A DNA stretch of 64,000 nucleotides from Silvimonas amylolytica (GCF_014645555.1 NZ_BMLY01000003.1:1-64000); one strand, 5' to 3'. Positions 43,899 through 56,040 are shown, counted from the first letter of the stretch. Numbers and translations are program-made. The notes: a model not told the origin generated them from the sequence alone.

Positions 43899-45269
43899 TC
43901 AAACGACCTGGTTTTCCAGCAAGGCGCGGATTTCCGGCATCTTGTGTTCCAGGTAGTGAATGCTGGTGCCGCCCTTGGCAAAGTTGGCGTCTACCAACAA
44001 TTGCTGGTGCAGCGGAATGTTGGTGTTGATGCCTTGCACCACCATTTCCGACAGGGCAATGCGCATGCGGGCCATGGCCTGCTCACGCGTGTCGCCGTAA
44101 GTGATGATCTTGCCGATCATTGAGTCGTAGTTGGGCGGCACAAAATAGCCCTGGTACACGTGCGAATCAACCCGTACGCCGGGGCCGCCCGGCGTGTGCC
44201 AGGTGGTGATACGACCGGGGCTCGGTACAAACTTGAGCGGGTCTTCGGCGTTGATACGGCACTCAATGGCATGGCCCTTGAGCTTGATGTCTTTTTGCGT
44301 GTAATTGAGCTTGAGGCCCGCAGCAACGCGGATCTGTTCCTGCACTATGTCCACGCCAGTGATCATTTCGGTCACCGGGTGTTCCACCTGCACGCGGGTG
44401 TTCATTTCAATGAAATAGAACTCGCCGTTTTCAAACAGGAACTCAAACGTACCTGCGCCACGGTAACCGATCTTGCGGCAAGCATCGGCACATGCTTCAC
44501 CGATCTTCTTGCGCTGGGCTTCGGTAATGAATGGTGCCGGCGCTTCTTCAATCACTTTCTGGTGGCGGCGCTGCATGGAGCAATCGCGCTCGCCCAGATA
44601 AATGGCATTGCCATGGCTGTCGGCCAGAATCTGGATTTCCACGTGACGCGGGTTTTCCAGAAACTTTTCCATGTACACGGTCGGGTTGCCGAAGGCCGCG
44701 CCTGCTTCAGACTTGGTCATTTCAACCGAGCGCAGCAACTCGTTCTCTTCATGCACCACACGCATGCCACGGCCACCACCACCGCCAGCGGCCTTGATGA
44801 TCACCGGATAGCCGATCTTGCGGGCAATCTTCAGTACTTCGGTATTGTCATCAGGCAGTGCGCCGTCGGAGCCTGGTACGCACGGTACCTTGGCCGCCTT
44901 CATGGCGTTCTTGGCGGACACCTTGTCACCCATCATGCGGATGGATTCAGGCTTGGGGCCAATGAATACAAAGCCGGATTCTTCTACACGCTGGGCAAAA
45001 TCGGCATTTTCAGACAAAAAGCCGTAACCCGGATGGATGGCCTGGGCTTCCGTCACCTCGGCTGCCGCGATTAGCGACGGCACGTTCAGGTAACTGAGGG
45101 CGGACGGGTTCGGGCCGATACATACCGATTCATCGGCCAGCTTTACGTATTTGGCTTCGCGGTCAATCTCGGAATGGACGACCACGGTTTTGATGCCCAT
45201 TTCGCGGCAAGCGCGCAAGATACGCAGCGCAATTTCGCCGCGATTGGCGATCAGGATCTTGTCAAACAT
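43899..45269 (-). CDS. accC: Acetyl-CoA carboxylase, biotin carboxylase subunit
   Basis: AccC carboxylates the biotin of AccB with bicarbonate and ATP, the first step of fatty-acid synthesis. The 456-residue protein has the N-terminal [23 protein letters not shown], the ATP-grasp glycine loop [14 protein letters not shown] at about 159-172, and [21 protein letters not shown] near 235-255. [19 protein letters not shown] carries the catalytic Glu/Arg. Full length. 79 bp from accB, probably the same transcript, ended by the terminator at 43848. Confidence 0.98.
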   Translation of the reverse strand: MFDKILIANRGEIALRILRACREMGIKTVVVHSEIDREAKYVKLADESVCIGPNPSALSYLNVPSLIAAAEVTEAQAIHPGYGFLSENADFAQRVEESGFVFIGPKPESIRMMGDKVSAKNAMKAAKVPCVPGSDGALPDDNTEVLKIARKIGYPVIIKAAGGGGGRGMRVVHEENELLRSVEMTKSEAGAAFGNPTVYMEKFLENPRHVEIQILADSHGNAIYLGERDCSMQRRHQKVIEEAPAPFITEAQRKKIGEACADACRKIGYRGAGTFEFLFENGEFYFIEMNTRVQVEHPVTEMITGVDIVQEQIRVAAGLKLNYTQKDIKLKGHAIECRINAEDPLKFVPSPGRITTWHTPGGPGVRVDSHVYQGYFVPPNYDSMIGKIITYGDTREQAMARMRIALSEMVVQGINTNIPLHQQLLVDANFAKGGTSIHYLEHKMPEIRALLENQVV

Positions 45270-45348
45270 GGCTCAACTCCGTGAGAAGTGAGAGATTTTG
45301 GCTGCAAACCGGCTCGTGGCCAGGTGAGCGAGCGCACACCTCACAGAA

Positions 45349-45810
45349 TTATCCAATGATGAACAGCGGTTCGCCGAATTCAACCGGCTGGCCGTTTTCA
45401 ACCAGCACAGCCTTCACGGTGCCGCTGACTTCAGCTTCGATTTCGTTCAGAAGCTTCATGGCTTCAATGATACACAGCGTGTCGCCAGCGTTCACTTGCT
45501 GACCGACTTCGATGAAGTTCTTGGCGCCCGGGCTCGGTGCGCGGTAGAACGTGCCGACCATGGGCGACTTGACCGGGGTGCCTTCTTGTACAGCAGCAGC
45601 CGGGGCGGCTTCGCCAGCGGCGGCAACCGGGGCAGCAACCGCACCAGCAGCCGGCAGCTGAATTTGCGGCGCTTGTGCCAGGTATGTCGGCGCAACGTTC
45701 TGGTTGACGCGGGTGATGCGAACTTTTTCTTCGCCCTCGGTCACTTCAAGTTCGGCAATGCCGGATTCCTCGACGAGATCGATCAGCTTTTTGAGTTTGC
45801 GCAAGTCCAT
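45349..45810 (-). CDS. accB: Acetyl-CoA carboxylase, biotin carboxyl carrier protein
   Basis: AccB carries the biotin that shuttles carboxyl groups between AccC and AccAD. The protein of 153 residues has an N-terminal helix ([20 protein letters not shown]), an Ala/Pro-rich hinge near 55-75, and a C-terminal lipoyl-type domain. The biotinylated Lys119 lies in the [12 protein letters not shown] motif. I start at the ATG ending at 45810 (MDLRKLKK), which equals the E. coli N-terminus. A TTG three codons upstream is not needed. Confidence 0.97.
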   Translation of the reverse strand: MDLRKLKKLIDLVEESGIAELEVTEGEEKVRITRVNQNVAPTYLAQAPQIQLPAAGAVAAPVAAAGEAAPAAAVQEGTPVKSPMVGTFYRAPSPGAKNFIEVGQQVNAGDTLCIIEAMKLLNEIEAEVSGTVKAVLVENGQPVEFGEPLFIIG

Positions 45811-45861
45811 TGATGGCAACCCTTTTTGAAATTAAGTGGTGTCTGGAACGAAGACGTCGTG

Positions 45862-46317
45862 CTACGACGTCTTGACGGTATGGGAGAGCGCGAACGACAA
45901 GGCATATTCATAACCCTTGGCGCCGAGCCCGCAGATCACGCCAACGGCGAGATCGGAAAAGTACGAGTGATGGCGGAACGATTCACGGGCGTGAACGTTG
46001 GACAGATGCACTTCCACAAACGGCTTCTTGACGCCAGAAATGGCATCTCGCAGCGCTACGCTGGTATGCGTAAACGCGGCAGGATTGATGACGATGAAGT
46101 CAGTGCCGTCGTCCAGTGTGGCGTGAATGCGTTCGATCAACTCGAACTCTCGATTGGACTGGAATGTCTCGACCGTAGCACCGGCAAGGGTGCCTTGTTC
46201 AACCAAACGGGCATTGATGGCGGCCAGTGTGTCGGCGCCATAATGTTGCGGTTCGCGCACCCCGAGCAGATTGAGGTTGGGACCGTGCAGAACCAGAATT
46301 TTTCGGCCTTGCGTCAT
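45862..46317 (-). CDS. aroQ: 3-dehydroquinate dehydratase, type II
   Basis: AroQ is the third shikimate-pathway enzyme, dehydrating 3-dehydroquinate. The 151-residue protein has [19 protein letters not shown] at about 8-26 (catalytic Tyr after this), [13 protein letters not shown] near 50-62, and [20 protein letters not shown] plus [18 protein letters not shown] with the catalytic His. Start at the ATG ending at 46317 gives the usual [15 protein letters not shown] longer frame to 46347 has no support. Upstream of accB, divergent from queA. Confidence 0.97.
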   Translation of the reverse strand: MTQGRKILVLHGPNLNLLGVREPQHYGADTLAAINARLVEQGTLAGATVETFQSNREFELIERIHATLDDGTDFIVINPAAFTHTSVALRDAISGVKKPFVEVHLSNVHARESFRHHSYFSDLAVGVICGLGAKGYEYALSFALSHTVKTS

Positions 46318-46478
46318 GGTCGCCCCGGATCGAGTGTTCCCTGTCATCGGCGGGAGTTTGCCGAGCTACATGGGTGTTGTCCAGCAAATTCGACGAAATT
46401 CGCCGCATTTTTGCGGTAAAACAGTCGTTTGAAAGCGCGTTTCACCGAAGCGCGGCGCGGCTTGCACGGGGTTGATGC

Positions 46479-46487
46479 TGATATAAT
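46479..46487 (+). promoter_or_regulatory. Extended -10 promoter of queA
   Basis: TG-A-TATAAT is a full extended -10 (TGnTATAAT) 37 bases before the queA ATG, in the 206-bp gap divergent from aroQ. Extended -10 promoters can work with a poor -35, and none is obvious here. It likely starts the queA-tgt transcript. Confidence 0.6.
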
Positions 46488-46523
46488 CCCGTAACTTTAT
46501 TACAGTGATGAACGAGCGTTTTC

Positions 46524-48811
<2,288 letters not shown>

Positions 48812-48904
48812 ACGTAACCTTGTCCGAAGTCGCTGCCGGATACAATCAATCTGGCAGCATTCCCGCCTGGGCGGCCCGTTGTGGATTTCATCAAACACGC
48901 GGGC

Positions 48905-48910
48905 TAAAAT
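48905..48910 (+). promoter_or_regulatory. Possible -10 of yajC-secDF
   Basis: TAAAAT lies 46 bases before the yajC start in the 144-bp gap after tgt. A -35 is not convincing. The region has no other feature. Confidence 0.3.
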
Positions 48911-48955
48911 GGGCGGCTTTATCACGCTTAACACTAAAACGGAAAATCAACCGTC

Positions 48956-49297
48956 ATGCTGCAACTGATTCCTTCTGCCTATGCCGCCGATGCTGGCGCC
49001 GCCGCAGCGAGCCCGGCCGCCGGCCTGCTCCAATTTGCGCCGATGGTCGTTATCTTTGTGCTGTTCTATTTCTTGCTGATCCGTCCGCAGCAAAAGCGCG
49101 CCAAGGAACAGCAAGCCATGCTGCAAGCCGTCGCCAAGGGTGACGAGATCATCACCACTGGCGGTATCCTGGGCCGTGTGACCAAGACTGCAGACAACTA
49201 CCTGACCATTGAAGTGGCAGACGGTGTTGAAGTGCAAATCCAGCGTTCTGCCGTCGCGCAGCGCCTGGAAAAAGGCACCATCAAAAACAACAAGTAA
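48956..49297 (+). CDS. yajC: Preprotein translocase accessory subunit YajC
   Basis: YajC is a single-pass inner-membrane partner of the SecDF accessory complex. The 113-residue protein has the helix FAPMVVIFVLFYFLLIRPQQKR (about 24-45, the family hallmark RPQQKR). A cytoplasmic domain with KGDEIITTGGILGRV follows. It lies between tgt and secD in the conserved order. Confidence 0.97.
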   Translation: MLQLIPSAYAADAGAAAASPAAGLLQFAPMVVIFVLFYFLLIRPQQKRAKEQQAMLQAVAKGDEIITTGGILGRVTKTADNYLTIEVADGVEVQIQRSAVAQRLEKGTIKNNK

Positions 49298-49355
49298 AAC
49301 GTAACCCGAGAAGCGGCAGCATATTGGCTGCCGCTTGTCATTACCGGCTCTGAAC

Positions 49356-51182
49356 ATGAACCGTTATCCGTTGTGGAAGTACCTGCTGATCATCGTCACT
49401 GTTGTGGCGGCGGTCCTTTACACCTTGCCCAACCTGTTTGGTGAAAGCCCGGCCGTCCAGATTTCCAGCGCCCGTTCCACCGTCAAGGTGGATGCCGCGT
49501 TGCAGGATCGTGTGGCTGATATCGCGACCAAAGCCGGTTTTACTCCAGACGCTGTGTTGGCTGATGAGAACTCGGTCAAGCTGCGCTTCAAGGACACCGA
49601 TACGCAACTGAAGGTCAAGGATGCAATCCAGACCGCGCTGGGCGATGACTACTCTGTTGCCCTGAATCTGGTTCCGCAAACGCCAGCATGGCTGGTGCGT
49701 CTGGGCGGCAAGCCCATGGCGCTGGGCCTGGATCTGCGTGGTGGTGTGCATTTCTTGCTGGAAGTCGACATGGATGCCGCTGTATCCAAGTCACTCGACA
49801 AGACGGCCGGTGAGGTTCGTCGCCAGTTGCGTGACAAGTCGATCCGCTACGGCAAGATCGATCGCCAGCGGGACAGCGTGGTGGTGCAGTTGCGTGATGC
49901 GCAAACGGTGGATGATGCCGCCAATGCGCTGCGCAAGGGCTTCCCCAACCTGGCGGTGACGCCGAGCAAGGATGCGAACAACTACAGTGTTGCGCTGACG
50001 TTTACGCCACAGTCGCTGGTGCAACTGAAGTCTGACGCGGTCAAGCAGAACATCACCACGCTGCATAATCGTGTGAATGAACTGGGTGTGGCTGAACCGG
50101 TGATCCAGCAGCAAGGTGAAGGCCGCATCGTGGTTGAACTGCCGGGTGTGCAGGATACCGCCAAGGCCAAGGATATTCTGGGCCGTACCGCCACGCTGGA
50201 AGTGCGCATGGTGGACGAAGACCAGTCGCACCTGCAGGCTGCACAGGGTGGCAATGTGCCTGATGGTACGGAGCTGATGGATGAGCCTTCCCGCCGTGGT
50301 ACGCCTGGCCAGATCCTGGTCAAAAAAGATGTTGAACTGACTGGTGACAACATCAATGACGCCCAGCCGGCATTTGACGAACAAGGGCAGCCGGCCGTAT
50401 CGGTCAGCCTGGACTCGGCCGGTTCCAGTATTTTCCGCCAGCTCACGCACGACAACGTCGGCAAGCGTATGGCGATGATCCTGGTTGAAAAGGGCAAGGG
50501 TGAAGTCGTCACCGCTCCGGTGATTCGTGGCGAGATCGGTGGTGGCCGCGTACAGATTTCCGGCGCCATGACCTCGGATGAAGCCCGTGATACCGCGTTG
50601 CTGCTGCGTGCTGGTTCGCTGGCTGCACCGATGAACATCGTGGAAGAACGGACCGTTGGCCCGAGCCTGGGTAAGGAAAATATCGAACGTGGTTTTGAAT
50701 CGACCATGTACGGTTTCCTCGCCATTGCCGTGTTCATGATGATTTATTACCGCGTGTTTGGCGTCTCGTCCGCCATTGCGCTTATCGCCAACCTCGTGTT
50801 CCTGCTGGCATTGTTGTCCATGTTGGGTGTGACGCTGACGCTGCCGGGCATCGCCGCGATCGCGCTGACGCTGGGCATGGCCATTGACTCCAACGTACTG
50901 ATCAACGAGCGCGTGCGTGAAGAACTGCGCAACGGCATGAGCCCGCACATGTCTATCCAGAATGGTTACGCTCACGCGTTTGCCACGATTCTGGATTCCA
51001 ACGTGACCACGCTGATTGCCGGTCTGGCTCTGCTGATCTTTGGTTCGGGCGCCGTACGCGGCTTTGCCTGGGTGCACTGCATCGGCATCATGACCTCCAT
51101 GTACAGTGCCGTGTTCGTCTCACGCGGGCTGATCAACTTGTTCTACGGCTATCGTCGCCGCTTGTCTTCGCTGGCTGTGTAA
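49356..51182 (+). CDS. secD: Protein translocase subunit SecD
   Basis: SecD and SecF use the proton gradient to finish protein export through SecYEG from the periplasmic side. The protein of 608 residues (615 in E. coli) begins with a transmembrane helix and has LGLDLRGGVHFLLEV at about 125-139. A large periplasmic domain follows, then the membrane half with MTSDEARDTALLLRAGSLAAPMNIVEERTVGPSLG and ALTLGMAIDSNVLINERVREE. The second block is the family D-x-N/RVRE motif. Start at ATG 49356, which gives the usual MNRYPLWKY. Confidence 0.98.
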   Translation: MNRYPLWKYLLIIVTVVAAVLYTLPNLFGESPAVQISSARSTVKVDAALQDRVADIATKAGFTPDAVLADENSVKLRFKDTDTQLKVKDAIQTALGDDYSVALNLVPQTPAWLVRLGGKPMALGLDLRGGVHFLLEVDMDAAVSKSLDKTAGEVRRQLRDKSIRYGKIDRQRDSVVVQLRDAQTVDDAANALRKGFPNLAVTPSKDANNYSVALTFTPQSLVQLKSDAVKQNITTLHNRVNELGVAEPVIQQQGEGRIVVELPGVQDTAKAKDILGRTATLEVRMVDEDQSHLQAAQGGNVPDGTELMDEPSRRGTPGQILVKKDVELTGDNINDAQPAFDEQGQPAVSVSLDSAGSSIFRQLTHDNVGKRMAMILVEKGKGEVVTAPVIRGEIGGGRVQISGAMTSDEARDTALLLRAGSLAAPMNIVEERTVGPSLGKENIERGFESTMYGFLAIAVFMMIYYRVFGVSSAIALIANLVFLLALLSMLGVTLTLPGIAAIALTLGMAIDSNVLINERVREELRNGMSPHMSIQNGYAHAFATILDSNVTTLIAGLALLIFGSGAVRGFAWVHCIGIMTSMYSAVFVSRGLINLFYGYRRRLSSLAV

Positions 51183-51200
51183 GGCGGGGGAGTTAGGAAA

Positions 51201-52139
51201 ATGATTGAATTTTTTCATGTAAAGCGCGACATCCCGTTCATGAGCTACGGGAAGATCACCACCGCGATCTCGCTGGTGACCTTCTTGCTGGCCGTGTTTT
51301 TCCTGGTGCACAAAGGTTTGAACTTCAGCGTTGAGTTCACCGGCGGTACTTCGATTGAGCTGCAATACAGCCAGACCGCAGATCTGAACCAGATCCGCCA
51401 GAAGGTGGATGCACTCAAATATGGCGAAGCCCAGGTGCAAGCACTGGGTAACACGCGCGATGTGCTGGTCCGCATCCCCAACATCAAGGGCAAGTCCTCG
51501 GCGCAGCTCTCCAATGAAGTGCTCAACGTCCTTAAGCAGGATCGTCAGGACGTTCAGATCCGCAAGGTGGACTTCGTCGGCCCGTCGGTGGGTGATGAAC
51601 TGGTCTCGCATGGCCTGACTGCGATTACCCTGGTGTGTCTGGGCATTATTGCGTACCTGGCTATCCGGTTTGAATGGCGTTTTGCTATCTCGGCCGTGAT
51701 CGCTAACATGCATGACGTGATCATCATTCTGGGTTTCTTTGCGTTCTTCCAGTGGGAGTTCTCGCTGACCGTGCTGGCAGCTGTTCTGGCCGTACTGGGT
51801 TACTCTGTGAACGAGTCTGTCGTGGTGTTTGACCGGATTCGCGAAAACTTCCGCAAGCCGAACATGCGTGGCCGTGACGTACCGCAGATCATCGACAACG
51901 CCATTACGTCCACCATGAGCCGGACCATCATTACCCACGGTTCGACCGAAGTCATGGTGTTATCCATGCTGATCTTTGGTGGCCCGGCACTGCATGGTTT
52001 TGCAACTGCCCTTACCATTGGCATCTTGTTTGGTATTTATTCTTCCGTGCTGGTGGCTTCGCCGCTGCTGCTGATGTTTGGTGTCACACGTGAGAACATG
52101 ATCAAGCCAGTGAAAGTAAAGCAAGAGGCGGTTGTCTAA
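51201..52139 (+). CDS. secF: Protein translocase subunit SecF
   Basis: SecF forms the second half of the SecDF proton-driven export pump. The 312-residue protein has a first helix near residue 20-35 and NFSVEFTGGTSIELQY near 44-59. The membrane helices end with VLGYSVNESVVVFDRIRENFRK (about 194-215) and the family RTIITHGSTEVMVLSMLIFGG. Starts 18 bases after secD, ribosome-binding site GGAA. Ended by the terminator at 52199. Confidence 0.98.
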   Translation: MIEFFHVKRDIPFMSYGKITTAISLVTFLLAVFFLVHKGLNFSVEFTGGTSIELQYSQTADLNQIRQKVDALKYGEAQVQALGNTRDVLVRIPNIKGKSSAQLSNEVLNVLKQDRQDVQIRKVDFVGPSVGDELVSHGLTAITLVCLGIIAYLAIRFEWRFAISAVIANMHDVIIILGFFAFFQWEFSLTVLAAVLAVLGYSVNESVVVFDRIRENFRKPNMRGRDVPQIIDNAITSTMSRTIITHGSTEVMVLSMLIFGGPALHGFATALTIGILFGIYSSVLVASPLLLMFGVTRENMIKPVKVKQEAVV

Positions 52140-52155
52140 GTATTCATAAAGGTTT

Positions 52156-52184
52156 TATCGGTACGATTCATGCTTGTACCGGTA
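52156..52184 (+). other. Stem-loop just after secF
   Basis: ATCGGTAC (52157-52164) pairs with GTACCGGT (52176-52183) with one G-T pair, around an 11-base loop. No T-run follows, so termination more likely happens at the next hairpin. Confidence 0.35.
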
Positions 52185-52198
52185 TGCCGCCTCACACC

Positions 52199-52233
52199 AA
52201 CGCCGGCGTGCAGCGCCGGCGTTGTCATTTTTT
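52199..52233 (+). terminator. Terminator of the yajC-secD-secF transcript
   Basis: AACGCCGGCG (52199-52208) and CGCCGGCGTT (52214-52223) form a 10-bp perfect stem, with six T at 52228-52233. Confidence 0.82.
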
Positions 52234-52326
52234 ATCGCAAAAATATTGAACAACTCCCGGGTTATTCCGTACCATCCGTGCGGATAGCGCTGCGTCCTTC
52301 CCAACCAGACAAGGGTTCCTTGCCTC

Positions 52327-52962
52327 ATGGACTTCAATCCGATCCAGATTTTCTTGCACCTGGATGTATATCTGCAGCAACTGGCGCAAAGTTATGGCAC
52401 TGGCATTTATGCCTTGTTGTTTGCGGTTGTGTTCTGCGAAACCGGCCTTGTGGTTTTCCCGTTTTTGCCCGGTGATTCGCTGTTGTTTGTGGGTGGCACC
52501 GTGGCAGCCCTGGGCAATATGGACCCATACGTCCTTGCAATCACGCTGATGGCTGCAGCCGTCCTGGGCGACAGTACCAATTACCTGATTGGACGTACGG
52601 TTGGGGAGAAACTGTTCAGTAATCCGGATTCAAAAATCTTCCGCCGCGACTACTTGCTGCGCACCCACGCGTTTTACGATCGGCATGGCGGCAAAACGGT
52701 GACGCTGGCGCGCTTCGTGCCCATCGTCCGGACCTTTGCCCCGTTTGTAGCCGGTGTCGGCAAGATGCCTTACTTGCGCTTCTTGGCGTTCAGCGTTGCG
52801 GGTACGCTGGTCTGGGTGGGCGGGTTGGTGGCGCTGGGTTATTTCTTTGGCAATATCCCATTTATCAAGAAAAATCTGTCTGTCATGGTCATTGGCATCG
52901 TGTTTCTCTCGGTCGCCCCGGTCATGATCAGTGCATTGAAAGCGAGACTGAGCAAGGCATGA
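52327..52962 (+). CDS. DedA family membrane protein
   Basis: A 211-residue polytopic protein of the DedA/SNARE-associated superfamily. The family's conserved parts are visible: FCETGLVVFPFLPGDSLLFVGG (Glu and the P-G-D motif, about 36-57), VLGDSTNYLIGRTVGEKLF, FYDRHGGKTVTLARFVPIVRTFAPFVAGVGKM (conserved Arg). DedA proteins help flip polyprenyl-phosphate lipids or maintain the proton gradient. Close E. coli relatives are YqjA and YghB. ATGA overlap with bioC (52959). Confidence 0.9.
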   Translation: MDFNPIQIFLHLDVYLQQLAQSYGTGIYALLFAVVFCETGLVVFPFLPGDSLLFVGGTVAALGNMDPYVLAITLMAAAVLGDSTNYLIGRTVGEKLFSNPDSKIFRRDYLLRTHAFYDRHGGKTVTLARFVPIVRTFAPFVAGVGKMPYLRFLAFSVAGTLVWVGGLVALGYFFGNIPFIKKNLSVMVIGIVFLSVAPVMISALKARLSKA

Positions 52963-53846
52963 GCGAAGCGTTTTACACGGACAAGGCAGCAGTGCGTGCT
53001 GCCTTTGACAAGGCAGCCAGCACCTACGATGCAGCAGCGGTGTTGCAGCGAGAGGTGGTCCAGCGTATGGCAGAACGGCTGGAGTTCATCCGCATCAAGC
53101 CTGAGCGGGTCCTGGATGCAGGCAGCGGTACGGGTTTTGCCTGTCCGGTATTGCGTGAGCGTTATCCTGAGAGCCGGCTGATTGAGCTTGATCTGGCACC
53201 CTCCATGCTGCGTGTCGCGCGAGATGGTCGAGCCGGCGGTATCCGGGCCTTATTTGACCGTCGCAAGCCGGTGCAGGTGTGCGGTGATCTGGAGGCGCTG
53301 CCGCTGGCCAGCAATTCGGTTGATCTGATCTGGTCCAGCCTGGCACTGCAATGGTGCAATGAGCCAGATACCGCATTTGGCGAAATGCTTCGGGTGCTCA
53401 AGCCCGGTGGTCTTTTGATGTTCGCCACGCTGGGCCCCGATACCCTGCGTGAGTTGCGCGCAGCGTTTGCCGGCGTAGATGGCCACACCCATGTGAATCA
53501 GTTCATCGACATGCACGATCTTGGCGATGCGCTGGTCAATAGTGGTTTTGCCACGCCGGTCATGGATATGGAACACATCACCTTGACCTATCCGGAACTG
53601 AAACCCATTCTGGCTGATCTCAAGGCCATTGGCGCGCAAAACGCTACGCGCGGTAGACGGGATGGCATGATGGGCAAGACGGCATGGCAACGCATTACGG
53701 CGGCCTATGAGGCGTTCCGCCGCGACGGCGAACTGCCCGCGACCTACGAAGTGGTTTATGGTCATGCCTGGAAGCCAGATACCGCACCAGGCAAAAAGCT
53801 GGCCGATGGCAGTCAGGTTATTGAATTCCGCCCACGGGTGCGCTAA
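52959..53846 (+). CDS. bioC: Malonyl-[ACP] O-methyltransferase BioC
   Basis: BioC methylates malonyl-ACP to start pimelate synthesis for biotin. The protein of 295 residues has the N-terminal DKAAVRAAFDKAASTYDAAAVLQREV and the SAM-binding motif VLDAGSGTGFACP near 50-62. LPLASNSVDLIWSSLALQWCNEPDTAF near 110-136 and MFATLGPDTLRELRAAF follow, all typical of BioC. Coupled on both sides: ATGA overlap with the DedA gene and one-base overlap of its TAA with the bioD ATG. Confidence 0.93.
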   Translation: MSEAFYTDKAAVRAAFDKAASTYDAAAVLQREVVQRMAERLEFIRIKPERVLDAGSGTGFACPVLRERYPESRLIELDLAPSMLRVARDGRAGGIRALFDRRKPVQVCGDLEALPLASNSVDLIWSSLALQWCNEPDTAFGEMLRVLKPGGLLMFATLGPDTLRELRAAFAGVDGHTHVNQFIDMHDLGDALVNSGFATPVMDMEHITLTYPELKPILADLKAIGAQNATRGRRDGMMGKTAWQRITAAYEAFRRDGELPATYEVVYGHAWKPDTAPGKKLADGSQVIEFRPRVR

Positions 53847-54538
53847 TGCAGGGAACAGGATTTTTTGTGACCGGCACGGATACCGAAGTGGGTAAAACCG
53901 TTGCCACTTGCCAACTTTTGCGGGCATTCACTGCGGGTGGCCTTTCCAGTGTCGGCATGAAGCCGGTCGCGTCAGGTTGTGAGCTAATAGTCGGGCCCCA
54001 TGACGAGCCATATATGTGGAATGCTGACGTCGCCGGGCATGCAAGTGCCTCTTCGGTGAAGGCTGATCCGCAGTTGGTTAATCCCTACCGGTTCATGCCG
54101 CCTGTTGCGCCGCATCTGGCCGCTCGCGAAGCAGGGATCGAGATTTCGCTGACGCATATTGAGGATTGCTGCCGGCAATTGCAACAGCAGGCAAATGTCG
54201 TGCTGGTCGAAGGTGCGGGTGGTTGGCTGGCCCCGCTGGATGATCACGCTTTTATGGCTGATCTGGCCATCGCACTGGGTTTTCCGGTGATTCTGGTGGT
54301 AGGCATGCGTCTTGGTTGTATTAACCATGCCCTGCTAACGGCCCAGGCGATCCGTGCTAGCGGGCTTGTGCTGGCGGGCTGGGTTGCCAACCGGGTTGAT
54401 CCGCAGATGGCGCGCTATGAAGAAAATCTGGCTACTTTGCAAAACACCCTCAATGCCCCCTTGATTGGGCAGATTGCCCATCATCCTGAGGCGGAAAAAG
54501 GCAGCTTGCCAGCCGAAGCTGTTGCTTTTCTAGTCTGA
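53846..54538 (+). CDS. bioD: Dethiobiotin synthetase
   Basis: BioD closes the ureido ring of dethiobiotin using CO2 and ATP. The 230-residue protein has the Walker-type loop FVTGTDTEVGKTVATC (about 6-21), MKPVASGCE and the VEGAGGWLAPLDD block (about 114-126). It is directly after bioC, so the two biotin steps are expressed together. No bioA, bioB or bioF gene is in the window. No terminator is obvious in the 60 bp to the next gene. Confidence 0.95.
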   Translation: MQGTGFFVTGTDTEVGKTVATCQLLRAFTAGGLSSVGMKPVASGCELIVGPHDEPYMWNADVAGHASASSVKADPQLVNPYRFMPPVAPHLAAREAGIEISLTHIEDCCRQLQQQANVVLVEGAGGWLAPLDDHAFMADLAIALGFPVILVVGMRLGCINHALLTAQAIRASGLVLAGWVANRVDPQMARYEENLATLQNTLNAPLIGQIAHHPEAEKGSLPAEAVAFLV

Positions 54539-54598
54539 ACACTTGTGTCAGGGTTGCGGCTGGCGCACACTGGCGAACGAAACTGACCGGACCAATCC

Positions 54599-55186
54599 AT
54601 GAACCTGTATGTGAAACCGCTGCAACGATTGCTATGCCTGGTTTTGCTGGCCGTACTGTGCACTGGATGTTCTAAAGTGGCATTTGAAGGTACCGATATA
54701 ACGGGTGCCAACTTTGGTGGTGATTTCACGCTGGTCGACCATCATGGCAAAGCACGACGCCTGGCGGATTTTCAGGGCAAAGTCGTTGCATTGTTTTTTG
54801 GCTACACACATTGTCCGGATGTCTGTCCTTTGACCATGGCAGAATACGCGGCTGTCATGAAAAATCTGGGTAACAAAGCCGCAGACGTACAAGTTTTGTT
54901 CGTTTCGCTTGATCCGGAGCGCGACACGCCCACTTTGCTGGCACAATACGTGCCCGCTTTTAACCCAACGTTTGTTGGCTTGACGGGTACGCCGCAGCAG
55001 GTCGCTGCAGTGGCTGGTCAATATAAAGTGATTTACCAGAAGCAGGGCGCTGGAGCCAACTATACGCTGGACCACAGTGCGGGCAGCTTTCTGCTGGATA
55101 AAAAAGGGCGCCTGCGGGTGCTGGAAAATTATGGTGCTTCGCCGGCCGTGCTGACGAAAGACATCACTACGCTGATTGAGGAATAA
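54599..55186 (+). CDS. SCO1/SenC/PrrC family protein
   Basis: This protein of 195 residues resembles SCO copper chaperones that load the CuA site of cytochrome oxidase or act as thiol-disulfide reductases. The copper ligands are all present: CPDVC (Cys72, Cys76) and His159 in LDHSAGSFLL. The N-terminus is hydrophobic with a lipobox-like CTGC (Cys24), so it is probably a membrane-anchored periplasmic protein. No cox genes are adjacent. The gene stands 60 bp after bioD and six bases before ycgR. Confidence 0.92.
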   Translation: MNLYVKPLQRLLCLVLLAVLCTGCSKVAFEGTDITGANFGGDFTLVDHHGKARRLADFQGKVVALFFGYTHCPDVCPLTMAEYAAVMKNLGNKAADVQVLFVSLDPERDTPTLLAQYVPAFNPTFVGLTGTPQQVAAVAGQYKVIYQKQGAGANYTLDHSAGSFLLDKKGRLRVLENYGASPAVLTKDITTLIEE

Positions 55187-55192
55187 GCTTGC

Positions 55193-55963
55193 ATGAGCGA
55201 GCCTGAGAACAACCAGGAACGGCAGATGCCGATCGCAGAGGGCGAGGACGTCTCTCCGTTTCTGTTGAGCAACCCGCTGGAAATTGGTGCCGTGATGCGC
55301 CAGTTGGTACAGCGCGGTGACTTTGTGACCGTGTATTTTTCGCACGGCCAGAAGCTGATGCTGTCCCGAATTCTTACGGTTGATGTGCCCAACCGTGAAA
55401 TTGTGCTGGATGTCGGTGGTCATGAGCCCACCAATGAAGCGCTGGCCCAGTCTGACCGCAATATTGTGGTGGCTTTGCCTGACGGCGTGAAAATCCAGTT
55501 TGTGATCGGTCGCCCGAAGCTGATCAAGTACGAAGGCTCGCCCGCTTTTTCTGTACCGTTCCCGAAAGATCTGATCAAACTGCAGCGCCGCGAGTTTTTC
55601 CGTATTGAAACCCCGCTGGTACGCCCCTGGCTGTGTGACACGGTGCTCGCTGACCGCCAGCGCGCGATGCTGGAAATCCACGATATTTCGCTGGGTGGGG
55701 TTGGTCTGTGGGCCACGCCCGCGCAAGCCGCGCAGTTACAAGCGGGTGAACAACTGTCCAAGGCTGAACTGGAATTGGGGCAGTGGGGTGCCATGTCCGT
55801 GGCTCTTGAGGTCCGCTCGCGGCGTGTCATGACCAATCGCACAGGTCAGGAAGTTCATCACATTGGCTGCCGGTTTTTGAATCTGAACCGTCAAGCAGAA
55901 GCCACGTTGCAAAAACTGCTGGCCCAACTGGAGCGTGAACGCAAGGCGCTCGTTGGCCGTTGA
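55193..55963 (+). CDS. ycgR: Flagellar brake protein YcgR (PilZ domain)
   Basis: YcgR binds cyclic-di-GMP and slows the flagellar motor. The 256-residue protein has an N-terminal YcgR (PilZN) domain and a C-terminal PilZ domain. The ligand motif is complete: RREFFR (Arg residues, about 128-133) and DISLGGVGL (D-x-S-x-x-G, near 162-170). It fits functionally with the stator gene and fliA at the other end of the window. It follows the SCO gene by 6 bases, so the transcript may be shared. A bidirectional terminator closes it. Confidence 0.9.
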   Translation: MSEPENNQERQMPIAEGEDVSPFLLSNPLEIGAVMRQLVQRGDFVTVYFSHGQKLMLSRILTVDVPNREIVLDVGGHEPTNEALAQSDRNIVVALPDGVKIQFVIGRPKLIKYEGSPAFSVPFPKDLIKLQRREFFRIETPLVRPWLCDTVLADRQRAMLEIHDISLGGVGLWATPAQAAQLQAGEQLSKAELELGQWGAMSVALEVRSRRVMTNRTGQEVHHIGCRFLNLNRQAEATLQKLLAQLERERKALVGR

Positions 55964-55981
55964 TGCTGATTCTGGTTGTCG

Positions 55982-56023
55982 ACCCAATAAAAAAGCCCCT
56001 TTACCGGGGCTTTTTTATTGGGT
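55982..56023. terminator. Bidirectional terminator between ycgR and adhP
   Basis: A perfect 18-bp inverted repeat: ACCCAATAAAAAAGCCCC (55982-55999) and its complement (56006-56023) around TTTACC. Confidence 0.9.
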
Positions 56024-56040
56024 CGGAAGGCTGGTGCTTG

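Noticed and set aside
49791-51077. 428-codon minus-strand frame
   Set aside because: Antisense to secD; no domain, shadow composition.
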